From Cyprinodon diabolis (Eukaryota > Chordata > Actinopteri > Cyprinodontiformes > Cyprinodontidae), in NCBI GenBank assembly GCA_030533445.1, contig CM060068.1:37369010-37433009 (forward strand): DNA of 64,000 nucleotides, given 5' to 3'. Both the position numbers and the translations under genes were made by a program. Positions 1 to 10,979 of this stretch are shown here, one piece after another; within the stretch, counting starts at the first letter, position 1; each line of letters begins with the position of its first letter. A model generated the notes under the pieces. That model was not told where the DNA came from, did not search any database, and worked only from the letters and a program-made list of their open reading frames with translations.

Positions 1-673
1 GACTGTGGATTCAGCAGGGAGCTCAGCAGCAGCAGCGTCTAGCTTCTGACTTGTGAGTTTCAGACCTTGACTTGGTTTCCCAGCTCTTCCTTGAGAGCTG
101 TAGGAGGAATCCAGACTGATATCTTCTGGTTTGGCTTCCTAGGGCAGGCAAGCAGGTTTCCAGGCAAAGCTCATCCAGAGCTGCTGGGTTTCTGACCTTG
201 ACTTGGTTTCCTAGCTCTTCCTTGAAAGCTGTAGGAGGAATCCAGACTGATATCTTCAGGTTTGGCTTCTTTGGGCAGGCAGGCAGGTTTCCAGTCAAAG
301 CTCATCCAGAGCTTCAGGCTTCAGTCGGGCTTTCTGTGAGCAAAGAAGACAAAGGCAGGTTAGAATCTAGTTTCTCTCTAGAGCCAACTAAGATTCTCTA
401 AAATTAACAGAGGCTCAGGTTCGCTAACCAAACTTGGTCAACACTGCGGCATTGAAGGAAGGTCTGGCTGCTGCTTATATAGGAAGGTCTCCTGATGGGC
501 TGATGAGCTTCAGGTGTGCTGGAGGGCTCCAGCCCAGGAGACCCACAGCGCACTCTGCTGGAGACAGATGGTGGAACTCCAGATCCCAACAGTAACCCCC
601 GTCCCTAACAGAAAACATAAAACAGAAGAGGATCCTCGGCGCCCTCTGGTGGGCAAGCCTCAGGATCCCAACA
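1..673 (-). repeat. 3' LTR (truncated by window start)
   Basis: This matches 4075-4744 nearly base for base and ends at the same ...ggatcccaaca boundary, which reads TGTTGGGATCC on the element strand. It contains an internal tandem duplication with a period of about 131 bp (copies starting near 63 and 194), also present in the other LTR. A TATA-like box lies at 474-482 on the minus strand. Confidence 0.85.
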
Positions 674-688
674 AAGCCCCCCCCTCAA
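674..688 (-). promoter_or_regulatory. Polypurine tract of the LTR element
   Basis: On the minus strand this reads TTGAGGGGGGGGCTT directly against the 3' LTR start. A purine run at this position is the usual primer for plus-strand DNA synthesis in LTR retroelements. Confidence 0.65.
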
Positions 689-707
689 GGGCGGATTCCA
701 GACGCCC

Positions 708-2732
708 TCAGAAGAATCCATGAAAAAAAAAAAGCAAACAAAAAACAACCCACCCAGGGCGGGCAGAGGGGGCACTAGGGCAAGGAGGGCCAGAAACAAC
801 AAAAACAGAGTCCAAAAAACAAAAAACAACCCACCCCAGGGTGGGCGGAGGGGGAAACAGGTAAGGAGGGCAAAAAACAAAAACTGAGTCCAGAACAGAA
901 AACAATCCACTTAAGGTGGACGACAGCGACGAAAGTCTCTGATGACTCATAAGACAGAGTCTCGGGTGACCGGCCGTGGGACCGGCAGCAAGGCAGAGGT
1001 TCAGGTGGCCGGCCGTGGGACCGGCAGTGAGGGAGAGTCTCAGGTGACCGGCCGTGGGACCGGCAGCGGTGTAGAGTCTCAGGTGGCCGGCCGTGGGGTC
1101 GGCGGCGAGGCAGAGGTTCAGGTTGCCGACCATGGGGCCGACAGCGAGGCAAACTCTTATGTGGCTGGCTGAGGGGCCGAAGACGTAGCAGAGGTTCTGG
1201 AGGCCGGCCGAGGGTCCGGCAGCACGGTAGAGTCTTTGGTGGCCGGCTGCGGGGCCGAAGGTGACGCTAACGCTCTGGAGGTCGGCAGCGGTGCCGGAGG
1301 CGACGCTGACGCTCTGGGGGTCGGCCGCGGGGCCGGAGGCGAAACTGACGCTCTGGAGGCGAAGCAGCTTCTTAGGAGGATGACGCCCCACTTTCAGTAG
1401 GTAGCCCCAAGGGGTACCCCGTCCCCTCTTCAGCGGCTCTGGAACAGGCTCTGAAGGGACCGCCGACTGCGGCTCAGGAACAGGCTCTGAGGGGACCGCC
1501 GACTGCGGCTTAAGAACAGGCTCTGAGGGGACCGCCGACTGCGGCTCAGGAACAGGCACTGAGGGGACCGCCGACTGCGGTTCAGGAGCAGGCTCAGAGG
1601 AGACCGCCGACTGCGGTTCAGGAGCAGGTTCAGAGGAGACCGCCTACTGCGGCTCCGGATCGGGAACAGAGGAGCCCGCCGACTGCGGCTCCGGATCAGG
1701 AACGGAGGAGCCCACCGACTGCGGCTCTGGATCAGGAACAAAGGAGCCCGCCGATTGCGGCTCCGGATCAGGAACAAAGGAGCCCGCCGATTGCGGCTCC
1801 AGGTCAGGAACAGAAGAGCCCGCCGATTGCGGCTCCGGGTCAGGAACAGAGGAGCCCGCCGATTGCGGCTCCGGGTCAGGAACAGAGGAGCCCGCCGATT
1901 GCGGCTCCGGGTCAGGAACAGAGGAGCCCGCCGATTGCGGCTCTGGGTCAGGAACAGAGGGGACCGCTGCCTGCGGCTCCGGGTCAGGAACAGAGGAGCC
2001 CGCCGATTGCGGCTCCACGTCAGGGACAGGGGAGTCCGCCGATTGCGACTCCACATCAGGAGCAGAGGAGACCACCGACGGTGGCTCCATATCAGGAGCA
2101 GAGGAGACCACCGACTGTGGCTCCAAATCCAGCATGGAAGAAACCGCCCATGGCGGTAAAGGTTCAGTCTCAGAAATGGCTTGTGATGCTTGCGGAGCAC
2201 TCTTGGCGGTCAGGAGCGCCAGCAGGGAGGTCCTAGGAGGCGTAAAATCACATACCTCGAATTCAGACTCCTCTTTAAAGTTCTGCTCAGGGGTCTCTGG
2301 ACGGCACAGAGCTAACTCAGGGGTCTCCGGACGGCACAGAGCTAACTCAGGGGTCTCTAGACGGCTCAGAGCTAGTTCAGGGGTCTCTAGACGGCTCAGA
2401 GCCGGCTCGGAAGTCTCTAGATTGCTCGGAGCTGGTTCAGGGGTCTCTAAACGGCACGGAGGTGACTCAAGGGTTTCAAAATGGCACAGAACTGACTCAA
2501 GACGGCTCACGGCTGGCTCAGCTGGCTCAGGCGTCTCTAGACGGCTCAGAGCTGGCTTACGGCGACGCCGTTTCTTACGTCGGGGGTACTTAGAAGCTGG
2601 ACTAATGGGTTCTGGTTTATAGACTGATTTAGACAACGAACTATCTGGTGTGCAAGTGGGTTCAGGTGCAGGTTTAGCTGAATTGCCCATGGGCTGAGGA
2701 GTAGGACTAATGGGTTCAATATGAGGTGACAA
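708..2732 (-). pseudogene. Repetitive proline/glutamate-rich second frame, split by one nonsense codon
   Basis: One frame runs from an ATG at 2732 to a stop at 708-710 (about 674 codons), broken only by an in-frame stop at 1644-1646. At that stop the repeated CAGTCGGC motif has become CAGTAGGC, so a Ser codon became TAG. The next ATG, at 1559, is in the same frame. The protein is built of successive tandem arrays: about 10-residue units with core RLETPEPA, 12-residue units with core SSVPDPEPQSAG, SEPVPEPQ units, and about 14-residue units with core AAGPTAGHLRL. There is a basic patch RRKKRRRRK near residue 52. It lies downstream of gag in a different frame. I recognise no enzymatic domain. 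It may be a gag-pol linker expansion or captured low-complexity sequence. Confidence 0.6.
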
Positions 2733-2899
2733 GAAGGGGAAGAGGTCCTCTCTATCCCCGTAATAGAAGTTCCAAAGGTCAGACTCATGGACTACGGGAG
2801 GTCTGACTGTTTGGGTTGTGATCTGTGGTTTGATTTTAAGTTTCCTAATGGAAGTTTCTAACTGGTGATCGTGTAAGTGGTGACTGAAACGGACTAAAA

Positions 2900-3125
2900 C
2901 GGGATGAGATTGACTAAACAGGGCTGTACAGAGCTGTACTGGGCAAGACTGATCTGGACTGGACAGGACTAGACTGGACAGAACTGGGCTGTACTGGGCT
3001 GAGCTGGGCTGAACTTGACCGAACAGGACTGGAACGGAACGGACAGGAATGAATCGGGCTGAACTGGGCCGAGCCGGACTGAACTGAGCTGGACTGGGTT
3101 GAGCTGGGTTGGACTGGGGTCCTGG
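2900..3125. repeat. 10-bp minisatellite inside gag 3' end
   Basis: Imperfect repeats of a GGACTGAACT-like unit (GGACTGGACA, GGGCTGAGCT and similar). Because the period is not a multiple of three, unit gains and losses shift the frame. This may explain why gag and the following frame are out of register. Confidence 0.6.
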
Positions 3126-3714
3126 ATCTAGACCTGGCTCTGGTTCGTATCTTGTTATCCAGGTGGCCTGCTATGCAAATGAGCTCATCTAGGGTTTCAG
3201 GTTCCTCGATCTTTGCCAATTCATTCTTAAAATTGTCATTTAAGGCGTGGATGTAAATGTTTCTGAGCATGGAATCAGTCCAACCGGAAGTAGCGGCTCT
3301 GACACGGAAATCAATGGAAAAATCTTCTACAGATCTCTCCCCCTGTTTGAAGTTTGACAGACCCTGGGATTTAGCGGATTCAAAAAAAGTTAGAGAGAAT
3401 TCCTTCAAAAAATTTTCATATGTACTGGTTTTTGAAGAAAAACTGGTCTTTCCCCACTTGCGGGCTTTTCCTGATAATCGTGACAGAATAAAGGTTATTT
3501 TTTCCTTGTCGTTTGGGAAACTGGAGGGAGAGGGTTCAAAAAACATTTTACACTGAAGCAGGAACCCGTTAAATCTACTAGGTATGCCAGAATACCTATC
3601 AGGAAGTGAGAGGCGGAGTGCAGGAAGTGACGGGCCGGATTCCGGAAGTGACGAAACTGGGTCTGACCCTTGAGGCGGAGTTGACTCAGGAAACGGAAGT
3701 TGAGCTGGCGCCAT
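2914..3714 (-). CDS. Retrotransposon Gag (gypsy/sushi-like capsid)
   Basis: A 266-residue frame begins with MAPAQLPFPE. Residues about 38-160 resemble the capsid-type gag domain of vertebrate Ty3/gypsy elements and their domesticated relatives. Visible motifs are LPDRYSG, an FLLQCKMFFE-type helix, FPNDKEKITFILSRLSGKA, a conserved W after KAR, and a long helix with FKQGERSVEDF. Family Gag proteins assemble the cytoplasmic particle that packages element RNA. No CCHC zinc knuckle is present. The C-terminal 70 residues are Ser/Pro/Gln-rich (SSVQ-type repeats) encoded by an approximately 10-bp purine-rich minisatellite (about 2900-3125), so repeat expansion has probably replaced the nucleocapsid end. 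The frame is open and the start is the first ATG after the leader. Confidence 0.75.
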   Translation of the reverse strand: MAPAQLPFPESTPPQGSDPVSSLPESGPSLPALRLSLPDRYSGIPSRFNGFLLQCKMFFEPSPSSFPNDKEKITFILSRLSGKARKWGKTSFSSKTSTYENFLKEFSLTFFESAKSQGLSNFKQGERSVEDFSIDFRVRAATSGWTDSMLRNIYIHALNDNFKNELAKIEEPETLDELICIAGHLDNKIRTRARSRSRTPVQPSSTQSSSVQSGSAQFSPIHSCPFRSSPVRSSSAQLSPVQPSSVQSSPVQSRSVLPSTALYSPV

Positions 3715-3880
3715 GTTGCGTTTCTCACGAAGCCTGCAGATTCTTGAAAAGTTAGGTTATTAAACTCCAATCGGATGTTTAACTCAGGGAAGGTTGAATC
3801 GTTTTCATGGATATAATCAGCTTGCTCCTTGACTAACCTCCGTAGGGTGTCTGCGGGGTTCTTTTGTGGCCACAGTGTTC

Positions 3881-4744
3881 TGTCATGATGGCTTTCAGAT
3901 TAAACCCATATGCAGAACACACCACGGAGTCAGGGGTAAAAGTTCAACAGTTTATTAAAGGAACACACAGAGAAATATGAACTGGTTCTGGTACAGGTCC
4001 GGGACTGGAATCGCTGATATCTTGAAGAGATTCTGACAGATCCTTTGAGAGGGGGGGAACCGGTTGGGTCCAGAGACTGTGGATTCAGCAGGGAGCTCAG
4101 CAGCAGCGTCTAGCTTCTGACTTGTGAGTTTCAGACCTTGACTTAGTTTCCCAGCTCTTCCTTGAGAGCTGTAGGAGGAATCCAGACTGATATCTTCTGG
4201 TTTGGCTTCCTAGGGCAGGCAAGCAGGTTTCCAGGCAAAGCTCATCCAGAGCTGCTGGGTTTCTGACCTTGACTTGGTTTCCTAGCTCTTCCTTGAAAGC
4301 TGTAGGAGGAATCCAGACTGATATCTTCAGGTTTGGCTTCTTTGGGCAGGCAGGCAGGTTTCCAGTCAAAGCTCATCCAGAGCTTCAGGCTTCAGTCGGG
4401 CTTTCTGTGAGCAAAGAAGACAAAGGTAGGTTAGAATCTAGTTTCTCTCTAGAGCCAACTAAGATTCTCTAAAATTAACAGAGGCTCAGGTTCGCTAACC
4501 AAACTTGGTCAACACTGCGGCGTTGAAGGAAGGTCTGGCTGCTGCTTATATAGGAAGGTCTCCTGATGGGCTGATAAGCTTCAGGTGTGCTGGAGGGCTC
4601 CAGCCCAGGAGACCCACAGCGCACTCTGCTGGAGACAGATGGTGGAACTCCAGATCCCAACAGTTACCCCAGTCCCTAACAGAAAACATAAAACAGAAGA
4701 GGATCCTCTGCGCACTCTGGTGGGCAAGCCTCAGGATCCCAACA
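3881..4744 (-). repeat. 5' LTR (864 bp)
   Basis: The LTR is bounded by TGT...ACA (plus strand tgtcatgatgg ... ggatcccaaca). It contains the same 131-bp internal duplication as the left LTR. It is the 5' LTR because gag lies to its left on the minus strand. Confidence 0.85.
4545..4553 (-). promoter_or_regulatory. TATA box of the 5' LTR
   Basis: The minus strand reads CTATATAAGCAGC, a clean TATA element. The same motif recurs in the left LTR (474-482), and related TATA-like motifs occur in the solo LTR near 10471 and the fragment near 25578, so it is the conserved core promoter of this LTR family. Confidence 0.6.
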
Positions 4745-5561
4745 GAAATAACCTGTCCAGGGGTCAGGTTGGACTATTGTAATTATTTACTATCAGAAAG
4801 TCCACAAAATGCATGTGAGCATGTACTCTTTAATGAGCCTTATAAGTAATAAGGTCTTTGAAGAAAATATTAATTTTGTCAAATACTGTTTATAAATGTT
4901 TGTATTTGATTGTAAAACTGAAATATTAAAAGTGTGAGAAATCTTTAAAAATAGTCTAGGACAATTGATTTGCAAAGAATATATTTTCCTTGCAACAAAT
5001 TTTAATCTGATCAATGAAAGCAGGCATCTCAAGTCTTCCGGAAGTTCCGGGAGTCTCCCCGGAACTTCCCGCTCGCGAGTTGGATAAATTATCCCGGATT
5101 TAAGACTTTGCGAGGTGGTGTTTTTTTAATGCGAGTGAGAGCGTGCAGGCAATACAATAATTTGTGCATCACGTGCGGATTAGAACTACTGTGATTGCGC
5201 AGGAACACTAAGAGAGAGATGGGTGTGGGGAGGAGGTTGCTGGTGAAACCTGTGCAGCGTATCTGTCCAAAGCGATACTCTGTTCAACCAGCGTTCCAGG
5301 CGACTGGTTGATCAGAGAGCTGATTGGATCAGTCCGATAAGTTTCTCTGGGTTACTCTCTGGCAGTCACCTAGTTACCACTCAAAGCTGTGCATCCTGTG
5401 AAACGGCAGAGGTTCAATCCTGGAGTAAAAAACGAAAATATAGGACTAATTTACACCAGAATATACTAAATATACTAAAGTATATCCAGTTCTAGACCAA
5501 ATGTACAAGGGGGCCGGGAGGTGGGGGGGGTTCATGGGAACAGAAAAAGCATGAAATAAAA
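4745..5561. other. Non-coding stretch with a GC-rich hairpin
   Basis: No gene is seen. A perfect 12-bp inverted repeat (ggaagttccggg / cccggaacttcc) lies at 5040-5069 with a short loop, followed by GC-rich sequence. It looks like the end of a DNA transposon, but no partner terminus was found. Confidence 0.4.
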
Positions 5562-6283
5562 TGTCATTATTTAATTAAAGGTCTGACCCAAAATGCAGAA
5601 GTCCAAACAGAGAGACACAGATGAAAAGTTTGACGAATTTTATTGAAGATGTTAAGCTCGGTGCAGAGTTTCTCTGAACTCTGCTCAGCCGGAACTGGAA
5701 GGCGAGCGGAAGACAGACTGTTAGTTCAGGCTCAGTGGGAAATTTGATTCGTTGATCTTGAAGGAGAGGATCTGATTGTTGACTCACGTTTCCAGAGAAG
5801 TGAAGGATCCTTGACTCCAATCTGTATGTTGGTTTTCCAGTGTGTGTCTGATTCGATGGAGGGTGGAACAGGGTTTACCCAGAACTCGGACAGTGTAGGT
5901 TAACGGAGATGCTGATTGCCACTCAGATTTCCTGCTGTACTTGAACGGGTCATGGTGAAGATGATTCCCTTGCTCAGAGAGTAATTTCAACGTCCTCAAA
6001 AAGGAGACTGGATCCAAACCTCCTGTTTGAATCCCTGGCTCAGTATAAGACTCAGTTGATCCCTCCTGGGAGAGGAGGTCCGAAAATGTCCAGTTTGCAG
6101 GATGACTTCCAAAAGCTGGCAAACACTCTGGCGTCGAGGTAGTGGCAATCAGCAGCTTAAGAGCGCTCCGTTAATGAGGTAACCGTCAGCAGGTGCGTGA
6201 GGAGGCGAACCGGAACCAGGTGCCTCCTGTTGGTGGAAGGGAGACAAACACAAAAACAAACACACAGACAGGAACCGTGACAT
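5562..6283 (-). repeat. Solo LTR, second LTR family
   Basis: This is about 722 bp starting tgtcatta and ending ccgtgacat, flanked by TAAAA at 5557-5561 and 6284-6288. It shares several blocks with the solo LTR at 14528-14933, for example a cctcctgtttgaatccc block, a gcaaacactctggcg block and a cagcagcttaagag block. Orientation is inferred from similarity to the gypsy LTR termini. Confidence 0.6.
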
Positions 6284-6769
6284 TAAAAACAGGACAGGAG
6301 ATTCAAATATATTAAGAGAGATGCATGAAGTGAAATTTATTTTCAATAAGGTTCGATAAAAATTATATTTCTTATGAGGTCAATATATATTTATAATTTA
6401 GGAATTTTACACATTTTTGACTTAATTTGAGTTAAAAATAATGTTTTCTATAAAATTTGTATTAGAACTCAAGAAAAATTGTTATAAATGTTCTGTAATT
6501 CATCTGTAAAAATTAGAGAATTTTTTCTTTATTTGTTGTGATAAAAAAATATCATTTAGCAGCTGAAAACTGAGATCTTATCTCAATACCACTGAAGCCA
6601 TCATCTTGTTGTTTTTGAATAATTTGTAAAACAGAATTTGTAAAGAAAAAGAATGAAATAGATCCAAATCACCTATCAGTAACCATGTCTGTTCCAGTGC
6701 AGATCATCAATAGAATTTCTTGTGAGTATTATATCTTCAGGAAAATTCAATTGCACTAGTTCTAGTTAT
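6284..6769. other. AT-rich non-coding stretch
   Basis: No open frame, repeat family or RNA gene was recognised here. Confidence 0.4.
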
Positions 6770-7130
6770 TCAGGCTGGTTGAGTAATCAGTGGATAGAAA
6801 CTTCTACTGAACATGGCATCTGCATAATCTGTAGTCATTTTGTGTTGTCCTTGTTTTAATAAATAAATGTTAAAATCTCCACATATAAGCCAAGTTTTCT
6901 GATCATTTAATCCAATCAGGAGAGTTTCAAATCTATTTCTATCAGAGCCTATACAAGCCACAATGTTTCTTATTTTCTCCATCTCAGTTTCAACAGTAAC
7001 GCTCTCCATCATGTCATCCAAAGCAAATTACATACATTTAGTTTTTCAAATGTCAAGGAATAACTAACATAAAGCAACACCCCCACCTTTGCTTTTCACT
7101 CGATTTGTGTTACAGATTATAATCCTCCAA
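6770..7130 (-). pseudogene. LINE endonuclease-domain relic
   Basis: On the minus strand the translation contains a KSKGGGVAL motif followed, after frame damage, by DDMMESVTVE and then WLICGDFNIYLL and FYPLITQPA. These correspond to the order of conserved blocks in APE-type endonucleases of non-LTR retrotransposons (KGGGVALY, E-V-E, GDFN, PLIT-PT). The family enzyme nicks target DNA to prime reverse transcription. Stops at the 5' side and loss of the flanking domains show it is a dead fragment. No adjoining reverse transcriptase in the same orientation was seen. Confidence 0.6.
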
Positions 7131-9549
7131 CCCAAAATCTGAAGATTTGCCATTTAACAAGATCACAGACAATGTTATTACTTGAAAGTGATTTACAAAT
7201 TATTTCAAATATTCATTAATATTGTGAAAATTTGTATGAAGACGTCTACAATTAAATGAGTTGGAAAAAGTATCCAAGTCCCCAGCTGTTTATCTGTATA
7301 ACATTTACAATTGTTAGTTCCATGTAACAAATTTACAGTCTGAATCAATGTTATTTTCATAATCATAAGTTTTTAGTTTGGTACCGTAATCTTTTTTGAA
7401 ACTTTAATTCACCTGCAAATGTTTCCATAAACTAATTACCAAAACAAAATGAACCGTAAAAAATGAAATAAAAATGAAAGTTATTATGGACATAATGAGA
7501 TTTGGTTAAGTATAAAACAAACTTTAGTTCCGAAAAATGGTCAAATGTTACAAGTTGAACAAATGAAACAAGTTGTGGTGCGAGTTCTGCTCCCTAAATA
7601 GTTTTGCAGTCAGTTTTATTTTGTTTATGTGTGACTGTTGATGGTCTCCAGTTTCATGGTTAGGTAAGCAGCAGAAGTGTGCGTGTAAATAAATAAGAGA
7701 TAGAGGAAAAATTTAATCATTCACCGCCCAGCGCTGGGATTCACTCAACTCACCTTAGGGAGGAAGCAAAGGTTGTAGTTCTGCTTTTATGATCTGACTT
7801 TGGACCCTCTATCAGAAGTGTTGGTCTGCTTAATCAGTTATTGTTATGTGTAACAGAGAAGACTGTTGCATTCAGCTATTTTTCCTCCTGAAACCTCTTT
7901 CAACTCTTCTGGATTAATTTTGATGGTGGGGGAGGGGACAGGCTGAAGGCTTTTCTTATCTCTGAATGTCCAGACCTGAATAAAAACTGGTTCACATGAG
8001 TCCTGTGTTATACTTTTTCCCCCTAACATATCAAACATTTTAGGCTTTTACAGTTTTGCACCTTTCAGAGTCACTTAAATCTTCTTTTGGCACCTTTTGT
8101 CTGAGGAAAACAAGCTGCTCAATAATTCTGCTCACCATCATATTGGGTGTTGAGCTTTATAGGCCCTTTCCTGTCTCATTAATCAACTACATATTAGCTT
8201 ATATGTTTATATTCAATAAGAATTTAAGTTTATATAACTTGGAGTTTTAAAATATGCATAGAAAGAATGATAAAGGTCAAAACCAAAACTTGCCTAATAA
8301 TTGTGCACACAGTCTCTATGACCAGAGAGTAACTGTTTTCTGGTATTGTAAATTATAAATGCAGACAGAGGACAAATGTATTATTGTTAAGATTCTCGTC
8401 TTAACCTTATATAAACATTTGTTTATATATAATTGTTGTTAGATCGTTTTTGTCTGAGCACATGGCAAAATTACTGAATAATCACACTTCGCGTCATTTA
8501 GAGCGTAGAGCGTGACAGTTATGACCTACAGTACTTAGGCGAGATAAATTACAGGTTTTGATCTTTGTAGACAGATAGATAAGTGGCATTTATCCTATTA
8601 TAGATGCCCAGCACACTTATGCTTACAAGACACAAGAAAAACCTACACAAACAAGCTGACAGAAATAAAAATACTTTGTTTTATTCCCATCAGTTAATAT
8701 CAAGTATTTTAGTAAACAAATAATTTGTCAAACTCAAGTACAGTAAAACAAAAAGCGGACTTCACTCTTGTTTCCCCCAAATCCAACAAAAGCACCTTTG
8801 GTCTTCCTCTGGGACTGAACGATAACATCCAGTCTCTAAAGCCAAAGTGCCAGATCTGAACTGGGCACCCATGGACCGTCGTTTTTTTTTTTTAGACAAG
8901 GTCCATTATGCATATGGCTCAAGACCATATAGGCATCCTTTAGTAAAATATAAGGACGTAATTTTTATTTAAGATATCAACTGCCCAGTAAAATTCAAAA
9001 TAAATCATTTAATCTATTCAGTATTAAATCTTATCTTGTTCGGTACATTATTCCTATATGTACCGAAAATCTCAAATATCTCGAAAAGCTTCTCCATAAA
9101 GTCTGGTCCAAATATACCCATTTGTGAAATCCCAAAGGATAATGTGTTTTGTTAATACATGAACTGGCATAGAGATTAACCTATTCCACAATCTAACCTT
9201 TATATAATGCAGATATCTAACTTAACGCTTTCTAACTGCACGCTGTCAACCAATATCTCCATATAATGCCATTTTAGGAGTATATCTATGCACATATAAG
9301 GAATATCACAAGGCTCTACACTGAACTTTTTCCCTGGGAGGTTGTTGACAGTAACCCCAGACTCCGATACCATAATCTAATACCGGGCAAAGACCTGAAC
9401 AACTTAGTACACACCTTATATCAAATTTTAATTTGTACAGCCCATTTTAGCATCAAAGCATTTCAAAGTGCTTTACATAATAAAACATTACAATAATTCA
9501 AGTGCCAAATTTAAAATTTTATTGATTACATTTGAAAAGCAACTCTCAT
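7131..9549. other. Long stretch without recognised genes
   Basis: AT-rich sequence with only short spurious frames. Near 9425-9490 there is a fish interspersed-repeat tail (a tttgtacagccc motif and caaagtgctttacataataa). I cannot assign the rest. Confidence 0.4.
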
Positions 9550-9811
9550 TATTTAATTGCTTATTTCCTGAAACATATTAGTGAGCTGTCTAAACTTACT
9601 GAGAGGCTAAAGGACGACAAATAATCAATAAATTGGAATAAAACTGAAATCATTTTTGGTAATAGAGAAATAGAATATAATTAAATATAATGTCCAGAGA
9701 TGGTAATCTAGTAGAACCAGTACACAAAGTTAAATTGTTAGGCCTTGTTTTTGTTTTTTTTAATCACAAACTTAACTGGAAATCTCATGTAAAATATATA
9801 TAACAAAAAAT
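9550..9811 (+). pseudogene. LINE reverse transcriptase relic, 5' part
   Basis: The broken plus-strand translation contains KTEIIFG and later a vkLLGl-F-ITNLTGNLM-like block. These match the spacing of the conserved N-K-T-E-FG and LGV-FD-L-W motifs near the end of a LINE reverse transcriptase domain. The sequence stops abruptly at the start of the solo LTR at 9812 and continues at 12274 after two insertions. Confidence 0.5.
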
Positions 9812-10654
9812 TGTCATGGTGGGATTTAGGTTACTAGCCCACATGCAGAACACACACGGAGTCAGAGGAAAAGTTTAACTGTTTAAAGAAAGAACACAAA
9901 GTTATATAACTGATGCTGGAAACAGATCCGGGACTGGTCACACAGGGTTCTCTGCAGAGAGGGACAGTTGGATTAGCCAGGAACCTAATGATCCTTTATC
10001 TGAGATGAAGTGCAGATCTGTACCTGTTCTGTGGTTCAGGCTGAGCGGCAGAGGGAGGGAACCAGAAGGGTCCAGAGACTGAGGGCGGCAGAGGACTGGG
10101 CAGCGGCAGGGCTTGACTTCAGACTAGATGGTGTTCAGATCTTGAGTTTCTCCAAGCTCTCTTCTAGAGAGCCGGCAGGCAGGTTCAGACAGTTTGATCT
10201 TCAGGTGTGCTTTAGAGAGCAAGCAGGCAGGCTCAGACAGTTTAATCTTCAGATGTGTTTCTGAAACCAGGCAGGCAGGATTCTGTTGAGAAGCTCTTCC
10301 TGAGCTCCAGGTTTCAGTCAAGCTCTTCCTAGGAAGCAGAGAGGACAAAAACTGGTTAGGTTCAGATTCAGGCTTTCAGAGGAGTCAGGGAATCAGACAG
10401 GTTGGTTGGCTCAGGTCTAGCTGTTACCATTACTGGCTAACACTCTGGCACTGGAGTGTAGTCCTGCTGCTGCTTATATGCTGATCTCCTGATGAGCAGA
10501 TGAGAAACAGCTGGTGAAGTCAGTTCCAGCTTCAGGAGACCCAGAACGCCCTCTGGAGGAGAAAGGCAGACAGAACCCAGAAACCGACAGAAAAACAAAT
10601 CCCCAGGAAGGGATCCTTGGCGCCCTCTGGTGGGCAAGCCTCCGGATCCCAACA
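9812..10654 (-). repeat. Solo LTR related to the gypsy element, with target duplication
   Basis: The copy runs from tgtcatggtgg to ggatcccaaca, with AAAAT directly before (9807-9811) and after (10655-10659). The exact 5-bp duplication shows an intact insertion later reduced to one LTR by recombination. It carries short tandem repeats near 10150-10290, analogous to those in the full element's LTRs, and a minus-strand TATA-like box near 10471. Confidence 0.85.
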
Positions 10655-10660
10655 AAAATA

Positions 10661-10862
10661 CAGGTGCTGGTCATAAAATTAGAATATCATGAAAAAGTAG
10701 ATTGATTTCAGTAATTCCATTTAAAAAGTGAAACTTGTATATTATATTCATACATTACATACAAACTCATATATTTCAGATGTTTATTTTGTTTAATTTT
10801 GATGATTACAAATGACAACAAATGAAAATCTCAAATTCATCATATCAGAAAATTAGAATATT
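10661..10862 (+). repeat. Tc1 left terminal inverted repeat
   Basis: This begins caggtgctggtcataaaat and ends gaaaattagaatatt. It is identical to the reverse complement of the right repeat over 202 bp. Confidence 0.93.
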
Positions 10863-10979
10863 GTGAAAAGGTTCAAAATTGATGGCCCCTGGTGCCACAC
10901 TCTAATCAGCTAATTAACTCAAACCACCTGCAAAAGCCTTTAAATGGTCTTTCAGTCTAGTTCTATAGGCTACACAATC

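Larger units (their letters stand above)
1..4744 (-). mobile_element. Ty3/gypsy-type LTR retrotransposon with gag but no pol
   Basis: The element reads right to left. A complete 5' LTR lies at 3881-4744, a gag frame at 2914-3714, a repetitive second frame at 708-2732, a polypurine tract at 674-688 and a 3' LTR at 1-673 that is cut by the window edge. The internal region is only about 3.2 kb. I see no protease, reverse transcriptase, RNase H or integrase motif in it, so the element must borrow these enzymes. The two LTRs differ at only about ten positions by eye plus one CAG unit, so insertion was fairly recent. The target duplication cannot be tested because the left end is outside the window. 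A related solo LTR (9812-10654) and an LTR fragment (25384-25735) occur in the same window. Confidence 0.85.

Noticed and set aside
942..1172. Open plus-strand frame of repeated Arg/Gly/Ser units opposite the gypsy second frame
   Set aside because: It is the antisense shadow of the minisatellite coding arrays. Repeat periods in multiples of three keep several frames open on both strands.
3841..3880. Primer binding site next to the 5' LTR
   Set aside because: The sequence after the LTR did not match a tRNA 3' end that I could name with confidence.
8741..9420. Possible minus-strand LINE relic
   Set aside because: The translation showed no ordered reverse transcriptase motifs and I could not align it to a family.
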